DNA from: Sediminicola sp037203765
GTDB taxonomy: Bacteria > Bacteroidota > Bacteroidia > Flavobacteriales > Flavobacteriaceae
Direction of reading: 5' to 3'
NCBI RefSeq assembly: GCF_037203765.1
Contig: NZ_JBBCAS010000001.1
Coordinates: 496,001-560,000 of the forward strand
Length of the DNA stretch: 64,000 bases
The notes under the pieces: model-generated
What the model saw: only the letters and a program-made list of their open reading frames with translations
Database searches by the model: none
Told to the model about the DNA's origin: nothing
Shown: one piece after another, positions 1 to 7,256 of the stretch
Numbering within the stretch: the first letter of the stretch is position 1
Layout: each line of letters begins with the position of its first letter
Made by a program: the position numbers and the translations under genes

Positions 1-2
1 CT

Positions 3-1097
3 ACGCTTACTCCTATGGATTCCATACGATATTATAAATCCTTTCTAAGGACCGCTATGATGTCCATGGAACCACAAACAGGCCATGTTAAGGCATGGGT
101 AGGGGGCTTAAATTACAAGCATTTTCAATATGACAATGTTATCCAAGGTGCCCGTCAGGTAGGCTCTACCTTTAAGCCCATCGTTTACGCTGCTGCCATT
201 GATCAGTTGCGCTTATCGCCCTGCGATATGCTCTCCGATATCCAATATTGCATAGAAGCTCATAAACATGGGAACATGGAAGCTTGGTGCCCTTCCAATT
301 CAGATGGAAAATATTCTGGGGAGAACATGACGCTCAAGCATGCGCTTGCCAATTCCGTCAATACTGTTACAGCACAGCTTATGGATAGGATTGGTCCTAA
401 ATCTGTGGTAACCATAGCTAAAAACCTAGGGCTTAGCTCCGATATTCCAGAGGTCCCCTCCATAGCCTTGGGAACGCCGGACATAAATGTGTATGAAATG
501 GTAGGGGCCTATGGGACCTTTGCCAACCAAGGGGTTTATGTAAAACCGGTAATGCTGACCAGGATCGAAGATAAAAATGGGACCGTACTCTATGAATATG
601 TACCAGAAACCAAGGATGTATTGAGTAAAGATGTGGCCTATGCCATGGTCAATCTAATGGAAGGTGTTACCCAGGGAGGTTCGGGAACACGTTTAAGGAC
701 CACCGGGGCTATAGGACAATCTGTTTATAAAGAGGTGATTACCGGATATCCCTACGAATTCAAAAATCCCATAGCCGGTAAAACAGGAACTACTCAGAAC
801 CAAAGTGACGGTTGGTTTATGGGAATGGTCCCCAATTTGGTCACCGGTGTTTGGGTAGGAGGAGAAGAAAGGGCTACGCACTTTAAGAGTATTACCTACG
901 GTCAGGGAGCCACTATGGCCCTTCCCATTTGGGGCCTTTACATGAAGAAGAACTACGCCATAAATGATCTGGGAGTTTCCCAGGCCGCTTTTGAAATGCC
1001 GGAGGATTTGAACATCAATGTGGATTGCAGTAGGGCCAAGGAAGCGTTGCCGGGTAAGAAGAAGCCGAGTGATGATTTGGATGACCTGGACTTCTAG
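3..1097 (+). CDS. Penicillin-binding protein 1A, C-terminal part (partial)
   Basis: This is the transpeptidase end of a class A penicillin-binding protein, a bifunctional peptidoglycan glycosyltransferase/transpeptidase anchored in the inner membrane. The frame is open from base 3, so the N-terminal glycosyltransferase part lies outside the window. The three penicillin-binding motifs are visible in order: STFK (SxxK with the acylated serine), SVN (SxN) and KTGTT (KTG). The C-terminus is a short acidic/lysine-rich tail ending in DDLDDLDF. The flavobacterial PBP1A family is about 750-780 residues, so roughly half is present. No clear terminator follows. The family call is sure; 1A rather than another class A paralogue is inferred from overall similarity. 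Confidence 0.93.
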   Translation, partial: TLTPMDSIRYYKSFLRTAMMSMEPQTGHVKAWVGGLNYKHFQYDNVIQGARQVGSTFKPIVYAAAIDQLRLSPCDMLSDIQYCIEAHKHGNMEAWCPSNSDGKYSGENMTLKHALANSVNTVTAQLMDRIGPKSVVTIAKNLGLSSDIPEVPSIALGTPDINVYEMVGAYGTFANQGVYVKPVMLTRIEDKNGTVLYEYVPETKDVLSKDVAYAMVNLMEGVTQGGSGTRLRTTGAIGQSVYKEVITGYPYEFKNPIAGKTGTTQNQSDGWFMGMVPNLVTGVWVGGEERATHFKSITYGQGATMALPIWGLYMKKNYAINDLGVSQAAFEMPEDLNINVDCSRAKEALPGKKKPSDDLDDLDF

Positions 1098-1207
1098 TAT
1101 CCTATCCCAAAATCGTATCGGGTGAATTATTTTGGTCAAACCAGGTGTGTAAATACGCCTTGTTTTAAGGATGTTTTTCGTAAATTACTTGCACAAAATT
1201 TCAGTAT

Positions 1208-1909
1208 ATGATATCTAAAACAGTAGGATCTGTGGAGGAAGCGTTGGCTGGCGTAAAGGACGGAATGACCTTTATGTTGGGAGGCTTTGGACTTTGCGGG
1301 ATCCCAGAGAATGCGATTAATGAGCTCGTGCGTTTGGGCATAAAGGACCTTACCTGTATTTCAAACAATGCGGGGGTGGATGATTTTGGACTTGGCTTGC
1401 TCCTACAAAAGCATCAGGTAAAAAAAATGATCTCTTCCTATGTGGGCGAGAACGATGAATTTGAACGACAAATGTTGAGCGGTGAGCTCGAGGTGGAACT
1501 GACCCCCCAAGGAACGCTTGCAGAAAAATGTAGGGCTGCCCAAGCTGGTTTCCCTGCCTTTTATACTCCGGCCGGATATGGAACTGAAGTGGCAGAAGGG
1601 AAAGAAACCAGGGAATTCAATGGGAAGATGTATGTGCTGGAGGAAGCTTTTAAGGCCGACTTTGCCTTTGTAAAGGCATGGAAAGGAGATGAGGCCGGGA
1701 ACCTAATTTTTAAGGGAACCGCAAGAAATTTCAATCCATGTATGTGTGGTGCCGCCAAGATCACGGTAGCCGAAGTTGAGGAATTATTGCCTGCGGGCTC
1801 CTTGGACCCCAATGAAATACATGTTCCGGGAATCTTCGTAAAGAGAATATTTCAAGGAAAGTCCTATGAGAAGAAAATAGAGCAACGAACCGTAAGACAA
1901 AGATCATAG
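1208..1909 (+). CDS. scoA: 3-oxoacid CoA-transferase subunit A
   Basis: Subunit A (233 aa, the usual length) of succinyl-CoA:3-ketoacid (acetoacetate) CoA transferase. The enzyme moves CoA from succinyl-CoA to acetoacetate and so links ketone-body or leucine breakdown to the TCA cycle. The N-terminus has the glycine-rich CoA-transferase family I signature (GGFGLCGIPENAI), and the middle carries ISNNAGVDDFGLG, typical of alpha subunits. The catalytic glutamate sits on the B subunit encoded two bases downstream, so the genes form one operon. The exact acyl substrate cannot be read from sequence; related atoAD-type enzymes look alike. Confidence 0.93.
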   Translation: MISKTVGSVEEALAGVKDGMTFMLGGFGLCGIPENAINELVRLGIKDLTCISNNAGVDDFGLGLLLQKHQVKKMISSYVGENDEFERQMLSGELEVELTPQGTLAEKCRAAQAGFPAFYTPAGYGTEVAEGKETREFNGKMYVLEEAFKADFAFVKAWKGDEAGNLIFKGTARNFNPCMCGAAKITVAEVEELLPAGSLDPNEIHVPGIFVKRIFQGKSYEKKIEQRTVRQRS

Positions 1910-1911
1910 TT

Positions 1912-2565
1912 ATGTTGGATAAAAACGGAATAGCAAAACGCATAGCCAAGGAAGTAAAGGACGGATATTATGTCAATTTGGGAATCGGCATACCCACTCT
2001 AGTGGCCAATTTTGTTCGAAATGATATCAGTGTGGAATTCCAAAGTGAAAATGGTGTATTGGGTATGGGACCTTTCCCTTTTGAGGGGGAGGAAGATGCT
2101 GATATTATCAACGCGGGTAAACAGACCATTACCACCTTGCCCGGAGCTTCATTTTTTGACTCGGCAACAAGTTTTGGAATGATCAGAGGTCAACATGTAG
2201 ACCTAACCATCCTCGGTGCCATGGAAGTTTCCGAAAATGGGGATATTGCCAATTGGAAAATCCCCGGAAAAATGGTGAAGGGTATGGGAGGTGCCATGGA
2301 CCTTGTAGCTTCTGCAGAAAACATTATCGTCGCCATGATGCATACCAACAAAGCTGGGGAATCAAAATTGTTGAAACGTTGTTCTTTGCCTTTGACAGGA
2401 GTAGGCTGTGTAAAAAAAATAGTGACCAATTTGGCGGTGCTGGAAGTAACTCCAAAAGGATTTAAATTATTGGAAACAGCTCCAGGGATCAGTGTTGAAG
2501 ATGTTAAAAAGGCAACGGAAGGTACCCTGATCGTAGATGGGAATATTCCTGAAATGGTGCTGTAG
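1912..2565 (+). CDS. scoB: 3-oxoacid CoA-transferase subunit B
   Basis: Subunit B (217 aa) of the same CoA-transferase. The motif SENGVLGMGP carries the catalytic glutamate (E46) that forms the gamma-glutamyl-CoA thioester intermediate, and GIGIPTLVANF precedes it as in other beta subunits. The start lies 2 nt after the subunit A stop, which implies translational coupling. A glycine-rich stretch and the late motif LPLTGVGCV are also typical of family I CoA transferases. No obvious hairpin terminator follows within 100 bp. Confidence 0.94.
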   Translation: MLDKNGIAKRIAKEVKDGYYVNLGIGIPTLVANFVRNDISVEFQSENGVLGMGPFPFEGEEDADIINAGKQTITTLPGASFFDSATSFGMIRGQHVDLTILGAMEVSENGDIANWKIPGKMVKGMGGAMDLVASAENIIVAMMHTNKAGESKLLKRCSLPLTGVGCVKKIVTNLAVLEVTPKGFKLLETAPGISVEDVKKATEGTLIVDGNIPEMVL

Positions 2566-2688
2566 TAAGTCTTTAGGGTGTCGTTCATCGGATAGACCAA
2601 AAATTTTAATTTTCTTGCCACATTTTCGATAAGATACACAACAATTATTTTGAAATTTACGTTAAAGGAAATATCTTGTGACGAACCT

Positions 2689-2715
2689 AAAAATTAAACC
2701 CCAAATTTAATTTTT
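2689..2715 (+). repeat. Inverted repeat with CCCCAAA loop
   Basis: A perfect 10-bp inverted repeat (AAAAATTAAA / TTTAATTTTT) encloses the 7-nt loop CCCCAAA, just upstream of the 35-residue ORF at 2731. Being AT-only, the stem is weak and could partly be chance. The loop is notable because the tandem small-RNA candidates at 28.6-29.1 kb also display CCCCAAA in a hairpin loop. Confidence 0.35.
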
Positions 2716-2730
2716 GCCTAAATTCATGTT

Positions 2731-2838
2731 ATGGAATTACAAATGAACCATTTGCCTGAAGAAGAAGTAATTTACATTGACCGAAGCGGTTTTTACAGAG
2801 GTGTTTTTGCCTTGGTAAAAAAACTGTTCATGCTGTAA
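2731..2838 (+). CDS. Candidate small protein, 35 residues
   Basis: A 35-codon ORF starting MELQMNHLPEEEV and ending VKKLFML. It has an acidic first half and a basic/hydrophobic second half that could form an amphipathic helix. I do not recognise the family. Support for a real gene is indirect. It lies alone in the 377-bp gap between scoB and the acetyltransferase, it follows a hairpin at 2689-2715, and a strong intrinsic terminator starts 22 nt after its stop. The segment therefore looks like a short transcript of about 200 nt. It could equally be a non-coding RNA. Confidence 0.35.
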   Translation: MELQMNHLPEEEVIYIDRSGFYRGVFALVKKLFML

Positions 2839-2859
2839 ATTCCTTTTTTTGAAAGAATT

Positions 2860-2892
2860 AAAGAGCAATGTCCATGACATTGCTCTTTTTTT
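2860..2892 (+). terminator. Intrinsic terminator
   Basis: An 11-bp perfect stem (2860-2870 with 2878-2888) with loop TCCATGA is followed by a run of seven T. It ends the short transcript that holds the 35-codon ORF. It also argues against any acetyltransferase start upstream of 2943. Confidence 0.85.
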
Positions 2893-2942
2893 ATGCCTTT
2901 TTTCTTTATCTTCAAACGTCTTTAAACCATCTATTTTTCCCA

Positions 2943-3464
2943 ATGGAATTACGGCTTCAAAAATGTGGATTGGATCAACTGGATCGCCTTGTGGAAATAT
3001 CTAAAAAAACTTTTGTGGATGCCTTTGAAAAGGATAATAATCCGGAAGATTTTGCAAGCTATCTCGATTTTGCCTTTAACCCGGACCGGATTGCGGCAGA
3101 GGTGCAGGATGCGGACTCCCATTTTTATTTTGTATACCTGCATGCAGAAATAGTCGGGTATTTCAAGCTAAATCAATTGGACTCTCAAACAGATATCAAA
3201 GATAAAAAGGCCTTGGAATTGGAGCGGATATATGTTTTGAAAGAATATCAAGGGCAACAGATAGGAAAATGGATGTTGGAGCAGGTGAAAATATTGGCCC
3301 TCGTCAAACAAAAGTCGTTCGTTTGGTTAGGGGTGTGGGAGCACAATACTAAGGCAATAGCCTTTTATGAGTTGTATGGCTTCCGAAAATTTGGAACACA
3401 CCCATATTATATTGGCACGGACAAGCAGACCGATTGGTTGATGCGCTGTGATGTAGAAAGGTAG
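2943..3464 (+). CDS. GNAT family N-acetyltransferase
   Basis: A 173-residue Gcn5-related N-acetyltransferase. The acetyl-CoA binding region (motif A) is visible as the beta strand LELERIYVLKEYQGQQIGKWML, in the V-x-x-x-x-Q/R-x-x-G/A form, followed by WLGVWEHNTKAIAFYELYGF (motif B). The acceptor substrate is unknown. An in-frame ATG at 2868 lies inside the preceding terminator hairpin, so I chose the ATG at 2943, which begins MELRLQKC as in homologues. The next gene starts 36 bp downstream on the same strand. Confidence 0.88.
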   Translation: MELRLQKCGLDQLDRLVEISKKTFVDAFEKDNNPEDFASYLDFAFNPDRIAAEVQDADSHFYFVYLHAEIVGYFKLNQLDSQTDIKDKKALELERIYVLKEYQGQQIGKWMLEQVKILALVKQKSFVWLGVWEHNTKAIAFYELYGFRKFGTHPYYIGTDKQTDWLMRCDVER

Positions 3465-3500
3465 TTTATAGGGACTCAAATAGAATTAAAAATTTGGAAT

Positions 3501-4655
3501 ATGAAGTTAATTTTGATGGTATTATTTTGTGGTTTGGCGCTGGCTCCGGTTGATGCACAGACACCTTATTATTTTCCTGCAAGTAACGGGGTATGGCTTC
3601 AAAAGGATACCAAGGACTTGAACATAAGCAATGATCAGTTGAATATGGCAGTCGATTTTGCCAAGGCTAACGAATATTCGGGCTCCAGAGATTTGCGAAT
3701 AGCTATTCTTGAAGGATTCAAAAGTGAGCCTTACCACGATGTTCTGGGTCCGACCAAGAAGCGTGGGGGACCGGCTGGCATGATCCTGAAAAATGGTTTT
3801 GTGATCAAATCTTGGGGAGATACCCAAAGGGTGGATATGACCTTCAGTGTCACCAAAAGCTTTTTGTCTACGATGGCGGGCCTTGCTGTAGACCAAGGGC
3901 TTATTTCCAAGGTGGACGATAGGGTATCGTCCTATGTTTGGGATGGTACATTTGATGGGGAGCACAACAATAAAATTACTTGGAGGCATCTGTTGCAACA
4001 GACCTCCGATTGGTCTGGTGAGATATGGGGCGGAAAGGACTGGGCCGATAGGCCCCCAAAGGAAGGTGGTGTTGATGATTGGAAATACAGAACGCTGCAA
4101 GAACCGGGTACCGTAATGGAATATAATGATGTTCGTGTAAATGTACTGGCTTATGCCTTAACGCATGTTTGGCGAAAACCAATGCCCATGGTACTCAAGG
4201 ATGAGATCATGGATAGGATTGGGGCCAGCAGCACTTGGAGGTGGTATGGCTATGAAAATGCATGGACGGAAATTGACGGTATCCAAATGAAATCCGTTAC
4301 AGGGGGTGGGCACTCGGGTGGAGGCCTGTTTATCAATACGGAGGATATGGCCAGATTTGGATTGTTGTTCCTGAATGACGGAAAATGGAAGGATGAACAG
4401 CTCATCAGTAAGGCATGGATCAAAGAAGCAATGACCCCATCGGTACCTAATACGAATTATGGCTTTATGTGGTGGTTGAATTCCAAAGGGGATAGAAATT
4501 GGAAGCAACTATCTGAAAATATCTACTATGCCGCTGGATTTGGCGGTAATTTTATTGTGGTTGATAAGGAGCACGATCTTGTGGTGGTTACCCGTTGGTT
4601 AGAACCGTCAAAGATCGAGGAATTTATGGTAAAAGTGAATAATGCCTTGTATTAG
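3501..4655 (+). CDS. Secreted serine hydrolase, class C beta-lactamase fold
   Basis: A 384-residue member of the beta-lactamase/DD-peptidase-like hydrolase family. A signal peptide (first 19 residues, ending PVDA-Q) sends it to the periplasm. The catalytic SxxK is S116-V-T-K119. A tyrosine motif (MEYNDVRVN) and a late HSGGG motif fit the second and third conserved boxes of class C-like hydrolases. Many family members are esterases or D-aminopeptidases, so beta-lactamase activity should not be assumed. The stop overlaps the convergent aminotransferase gene by 4 bp. Confidence 0.85.
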   Translation: MKLILMVLFCGLALAPVDAQTPYYFPASNGVWLQKDTKDLNISNDQLNMAVDFAKANEYSGSRDLRIAILEGFKSEPYHDVLGPTKKRGGPAGMILKNGFVIKSWGDTQRVDMTFSVTKSFLSTMAGLAVDQGLISKVDDRVSSYVWDGTFDGEHNNKITWRHLLQQTSDWSGEIWGGKDWADRPPKEGGVDDWKYRTLQEPGTVMEYNDVRVNVLAYALTHVWRKPMPMVLKDEIMDRIGASSTWRWYGYENAWTEIDGIQMKSVTGGGHSGGGLFINTEDMARFGLLFLNDGKWKDEQLISKAWIKEAMTPSVPNTNYGFMWWLNSKGDRNWKQLSENIYYAAGFGGNFIVVDKEHDLVVVTRWLEPSKIEEFMVKVNNALY

Positions 4656-5809
4656 ACCTTTCGTAGGATATCTATGGCCTTGTGTAATGTGTCATCTGTT
4701 TTTGCGAAGCAAAACCGCAATTGATGATGGTCCGTTTGGTTTAGGTTAAAGCCGGACACTGGGATACTGGCTATTTTATGTTCCATAGCGAGTCGCTCCG
4801 CAAACAGATGGTCAGGTTCCTCCGTAATTAGGCTATAATCCAGCAGTTGGAAATAGGTGCCTTGGGCCGGGGTGAACCTAAATTTGGAACCTTTCAGACC
4901 GTTGAGAAAAAGATCCCTTTTACCTTGGTAGAAATTGTTGAGATCCAGATAATGGGCTGGATTTTTTAAATAGGTGGTCAACGCCCTTTGCAATGGATGA
5001 TTGGCACAAAAGACATTGAATTGGTGCACTTTTTGTAATTCTTGCATCAGTTCTTTGGGCCCTATGCAGTAACCCATCTTCCAACCAGTGATATGGAAGG
5101 TCTTTCCAAAGGAAGCACAGATAATACTTCTTTCGGCCAAATCAGGGAATGCACATGCAGAATGGTGCGCTGTTCCGTCAAATACGATATGTTCGTAAAC
5201 TTCGTCACTCAATAGTACAATGTCCGTGTTTTTTAGGATCTCCTGCAGTGTGAACATATCTTCTTTGGAGAATACCTTTCCTGTCGGGTTATGGGGGGTA
5301 TTGATAATGACCATTTTGGTCTTAGGATTGATTTTATCCCGAAATTCCGTCCAGTCCATGTGATAGTCCTTCCCTTGGAGCTGTACATACACCGGAATGC
5401 CTCCATTCACGGCTATGGCTGGTTCATAACAGTCGTAAGCGGGCTTAACTACGATTACTTCGTCATGAGGCCGTACAAAGGTAGAAATGGCGGTGTATAT
5501 AGCCTGTGTAGCTCCGGCCGTAATGGTTATTTCTGTTTCGGGATGGTAATGGATGCCATGTAGATTCTGGATTTTCTCCGAAATAGCCTCCCGCAAGGGA
5601 AATATTCCCTGCATAGGGGCATATTGGTTATAGTCTCCCTGTATGGCCTCGGTTGCCAATTGTACAAGGAGGGGATCTGGTGGGAAATTAGGAAATCCCT
5701 GGGATAGGTTTAGGGCTTTGTGATCCGCCGCAAGACGCGACATGGTGGTGAAAATGGTTGTGCCCACCTGGGGTAATTTACTATGGATTGGATTCCTTTG
5801 GTTTGGCAT
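4652..5809 (-). CDS. PLP-dependent aminotransferase, methionine/kynurenine type
   Basis: A 385-residue fold-type I aminotransferase resembling E. coli YbdL (methionine aminotransferase) and kynurenine aminotransferases. Conserved elements include NLSQGFPNFPPDP near the N-terminus, NTPHNPTGKVF (PLP and substrate contacts), SDEVYEHIVFDG and SFGKTFHITGWK with the PLP lysine K236. It probably transaminates methionine or aromatic amino acids with a 2-oxo acid; the exact substrate is not visible. It is convergent with the hydrolase gene and preceded by an AT-rich palindrome at 5821-5841. Confidence 0.88.
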   Translation of the reverse strand: MPNQRNPIHSKLPQVGTTIFTTMSRLAADHKALNLSQGFPNFPPDPLLVQLATEAIQGDYNQYAPMQGIFPLREAISEKIQNLHGIHYHPETEITITAGATQAIYTAISTFVRPHDEVIVVKPAYDCYEPAIAVNGGIPVYVQLQGKDYHMDWTEFRDKINPKTKMVIINTPHNPTGKVFSKEDMFTLQEILKNTDIVLLSDEVYEHIVFDGTAHHSACAFPDLAERSIICASFGKTFHITGWKMGYCIGPKELMQELQKVHQFNVFCANHPLQRALTTYLKNPAHYLDLNNFYQGKRDLFLNGLKGSKFRFTPAQGTYFQLLDYSLITEEPDHLFAERLAMEHKIASIPVSGFNLNQTDHHQLRFCFAKTDDTLHKAIDILRKV

Positions 5810-5820
5810 GGCTGTGTTTG

Positions 5821-5841
5821 AATTATAAATGTATTATAATT
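5821..5841 (-). promoter_or_regulatory. AT-rich palindrome overlapping a possible promoter
   Basis: A perfect inverted repeat AATTATAA-ATGTA-TTATAATT lies 11 nt upstream of the aminotransferase start. On the minus strand it contains TACATTTA, one base from the Bacteroidota -7 consensus TAnnTTTG. It may be an operator over the aminotransferase promoter, or a weak terminator for the vsr-like gene. Base composition makes chance possible. Confidence 0.3.
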
Positions 5842-5871
5842 AAAGGTTGTTCGGAAATAGCAATGTGAGCA

Positions 5872-6354
5872 TTATTGTGTTTTGGGAGTACGATTTTCCA
5901 AATGTGAGATCACCTGTTGTAAACAGAATTCCAGTTCCTTTTTTATTTCCTTTTCCCAAAAACGGAATACAGCGTAACCCGATGCTTTCAATGCTGCATT
6001 CACCTCCCGGTCCCTTTGGATGTTCCGCTCTATTTTTGGGATCCAGAATTCCCTATTGGTCTTTATATTCCCCTTTCGTTCTTCCCATTGGTATCCATGC
6101 CAAAATTCCCCATCGATAAAGATGACAGTCTTGTATTTTTCAAGGACTATATCCGGTTTGCCCATGAGCTTTTTGTAATCTATACGGTACCTGTAGCCCG
6201 CTGCCCATAAGGCTTTCCTGAACTGCATCTCGGGCATGGTATTTTTTCCTCTGATCTTGCCCATCATCTTGGAACGCTCGGGAGTGGTGTAAAAACCTAA
6301 CGCTTCATTGAAACGAGGTACTTTGATTCGTTCTTCATCATATACTTTGGACAT
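5872..6354 (-). CDS. vsr: Very short patch repair (Vsr)-like endonuclease, zinc site lost
   Basis: A 160-residue Vsr-fold nuclease; E. coli Vsr has 156. In E. coli Vsr nicks next to T:G mismatches made by deamination of 5-methylcytosine. The family signature RSKMMGKIRGKNT is present, as is the catalytic core GKPDIVLEKYKTVIF with D68 as metal-binding aspartate. The usual HGCFWH segment is DGEFWHGY, so the residues aligned with zinc ligands C66, H71 and C73 are E83, Y88 and W90, and only one cysteine remains in the whole protein. No DNA cytosine methyltransferase gene is nearby. It is a solitary gene with its own reading direction between the aminotransferase and sdhB. Confidence 0.87.
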   Translation of the reverse strand: MSKVYDEERIKVPRFNEALGFYTTPERSKMMGKIRGKNTMPEMQFRKALWAAGYRYRIDYKKLMGKPDIVLEKYKTVIFIDGEFWHGYQWEERKGNIKTNREFWIPKIERNIQRDREVNAALKASGYAVFRFWEKEIKKELEFCLQQVISHLENRTPKTQ

Positions 6355-6394
6355 ATTTAAAGATACGGGATTTTTAAGGTACCTATAAACAAAA

Positions 6395-6420
6395 ACCCCA
6401 TTCCTTTAAGGGAATGGGGT
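6395..6420 (-). terminator. Intrinsic terminator of sdhCAB
   Basis: A 10-bp stem (6395-6404 with 6411-6420) is followed on the minus strand by TTTTTGTTT. It lies 37 nt past the sdhB stop. The stem could also stop plus-strand transcripts, although the T run on that side is poorer. Confidence 0.8.
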
Positions 6421-6456
6421 ATGTTTCTGTTGTTATGAAAGATATATGGTAAAGGG

Positions 6457-7203
6457 TTATCCCTTTATATTGGCACTTAAATACTCCCTGTTCATCCTAG
6501 CGATATTTTCCAAGGAAATTCCTTTCGGACACTCCACTTCACAGGCTCCTGTATTGGTACAGTTGCCAAATCCTTCCAAATCCATTTGGCGGACCATGTT
6601 CTGAACCCTTTCAGTAGCTTCCACTTGCCCCTGTGGTAATAGAGCGTATTGGGACACTTTTGCCGAGGTGAACAACATGGCACTGGCATTTTTACAAGCG
6701 GCCACGCATGCTCCGCAACCGATACAGGCAGCAGCATAGAAAGAATCGTCTGCATTCTCCTTGTTGATCGGAATAGCGTTGGCATCCACAGTATTTCCAG
6801 AAGTGTTTACGGATATATAACCTCCTGCTTGTTGAATTCTATCAAATGCGCTCCTGTCCACTATCAAATCTTTGATAACCGGAAATGCCTTTGCCCTAAA
6901 AGGTTCTATCACGATGGTGTCCCCGTCCTTGAACTTACGCATGTGCAACTGACAAGTGGTCACCAAACGATCTGGCCCGTGTGGTTCCCCATTGATCTGC
7001 ATGGAGCAAGATCCACAGATACCTTCTCTACAATCATGGTCAAATTCTACGGGCTCTTCACCTTGGGTGATTAGGTCCTCGTTAAGGATGTCCATCATTT
7101 CCAAAAAAGACATATCTCCATCGATCCCATCGATAGGATAGTTCTTCATTTGGCCTTTTGTTTTGGCATCTTTCTGACGCCATATTTTTAGATTCAGCTT
7201 CAT
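6457..7203 (-). CDS. sdhB: Succinate dehydrogenase/fumarate reductase iron-sulfur subunit
   Basis: SdhB (248 aa) carries electrons between the flavoprotein and the membrane quinone site. Three cluster motifs are visible: the [2Fe-2S] set C58-x4-C63-x2-C66 with C84; the CIGCGACVAAC motif; and CTNTGACEVECPKG. The last two supply the [4Fe-4S] and [3Fe-4S] ligands. The N-terminus is longer than in proteobacteria, as in the B-type (Wolinella/Bacteroides-like) enzymes. It is the last gene of sdhC-sdhA-sdhB and is followed by a terminator. Confidence 0.97.
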   Translation of the reverse strand: MKLNLKIWRQKDAKTKGQMKNYPIDGIDGDMSFLEMMDILNEDLITQGEEPVEFDHDCREGICGSCSMQINGEPHGPDRLVTTCQLHMRKFKDGDTIVIEPFRAKAFPVIKDLIVDRSAFDRIQQAGGYISVNTSGNTVDANAIPINKENADDSFYAAACIGCGACVAACKNASAMLFTSAKVSQYALLPQGQVEATERVQNMVRQMDLEGFGNCTNTGACEVECPKGISLENIARMNREYLSANIKG

Positions 7204-7256
7204 AGCTTTTGCTTTGTTGTTAGTAGTTGGTTTTTTGCATCACCAACAGCGGTAAT

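Noticed and set aside
3501..4655. Antibiotic-resistance beta-lactamase
   Set aside because: Although it has the SxxK fold, the second and third motifs differ from true class C beta-lactamases and such hydrolases are common housekeeping esterases or peptidases.
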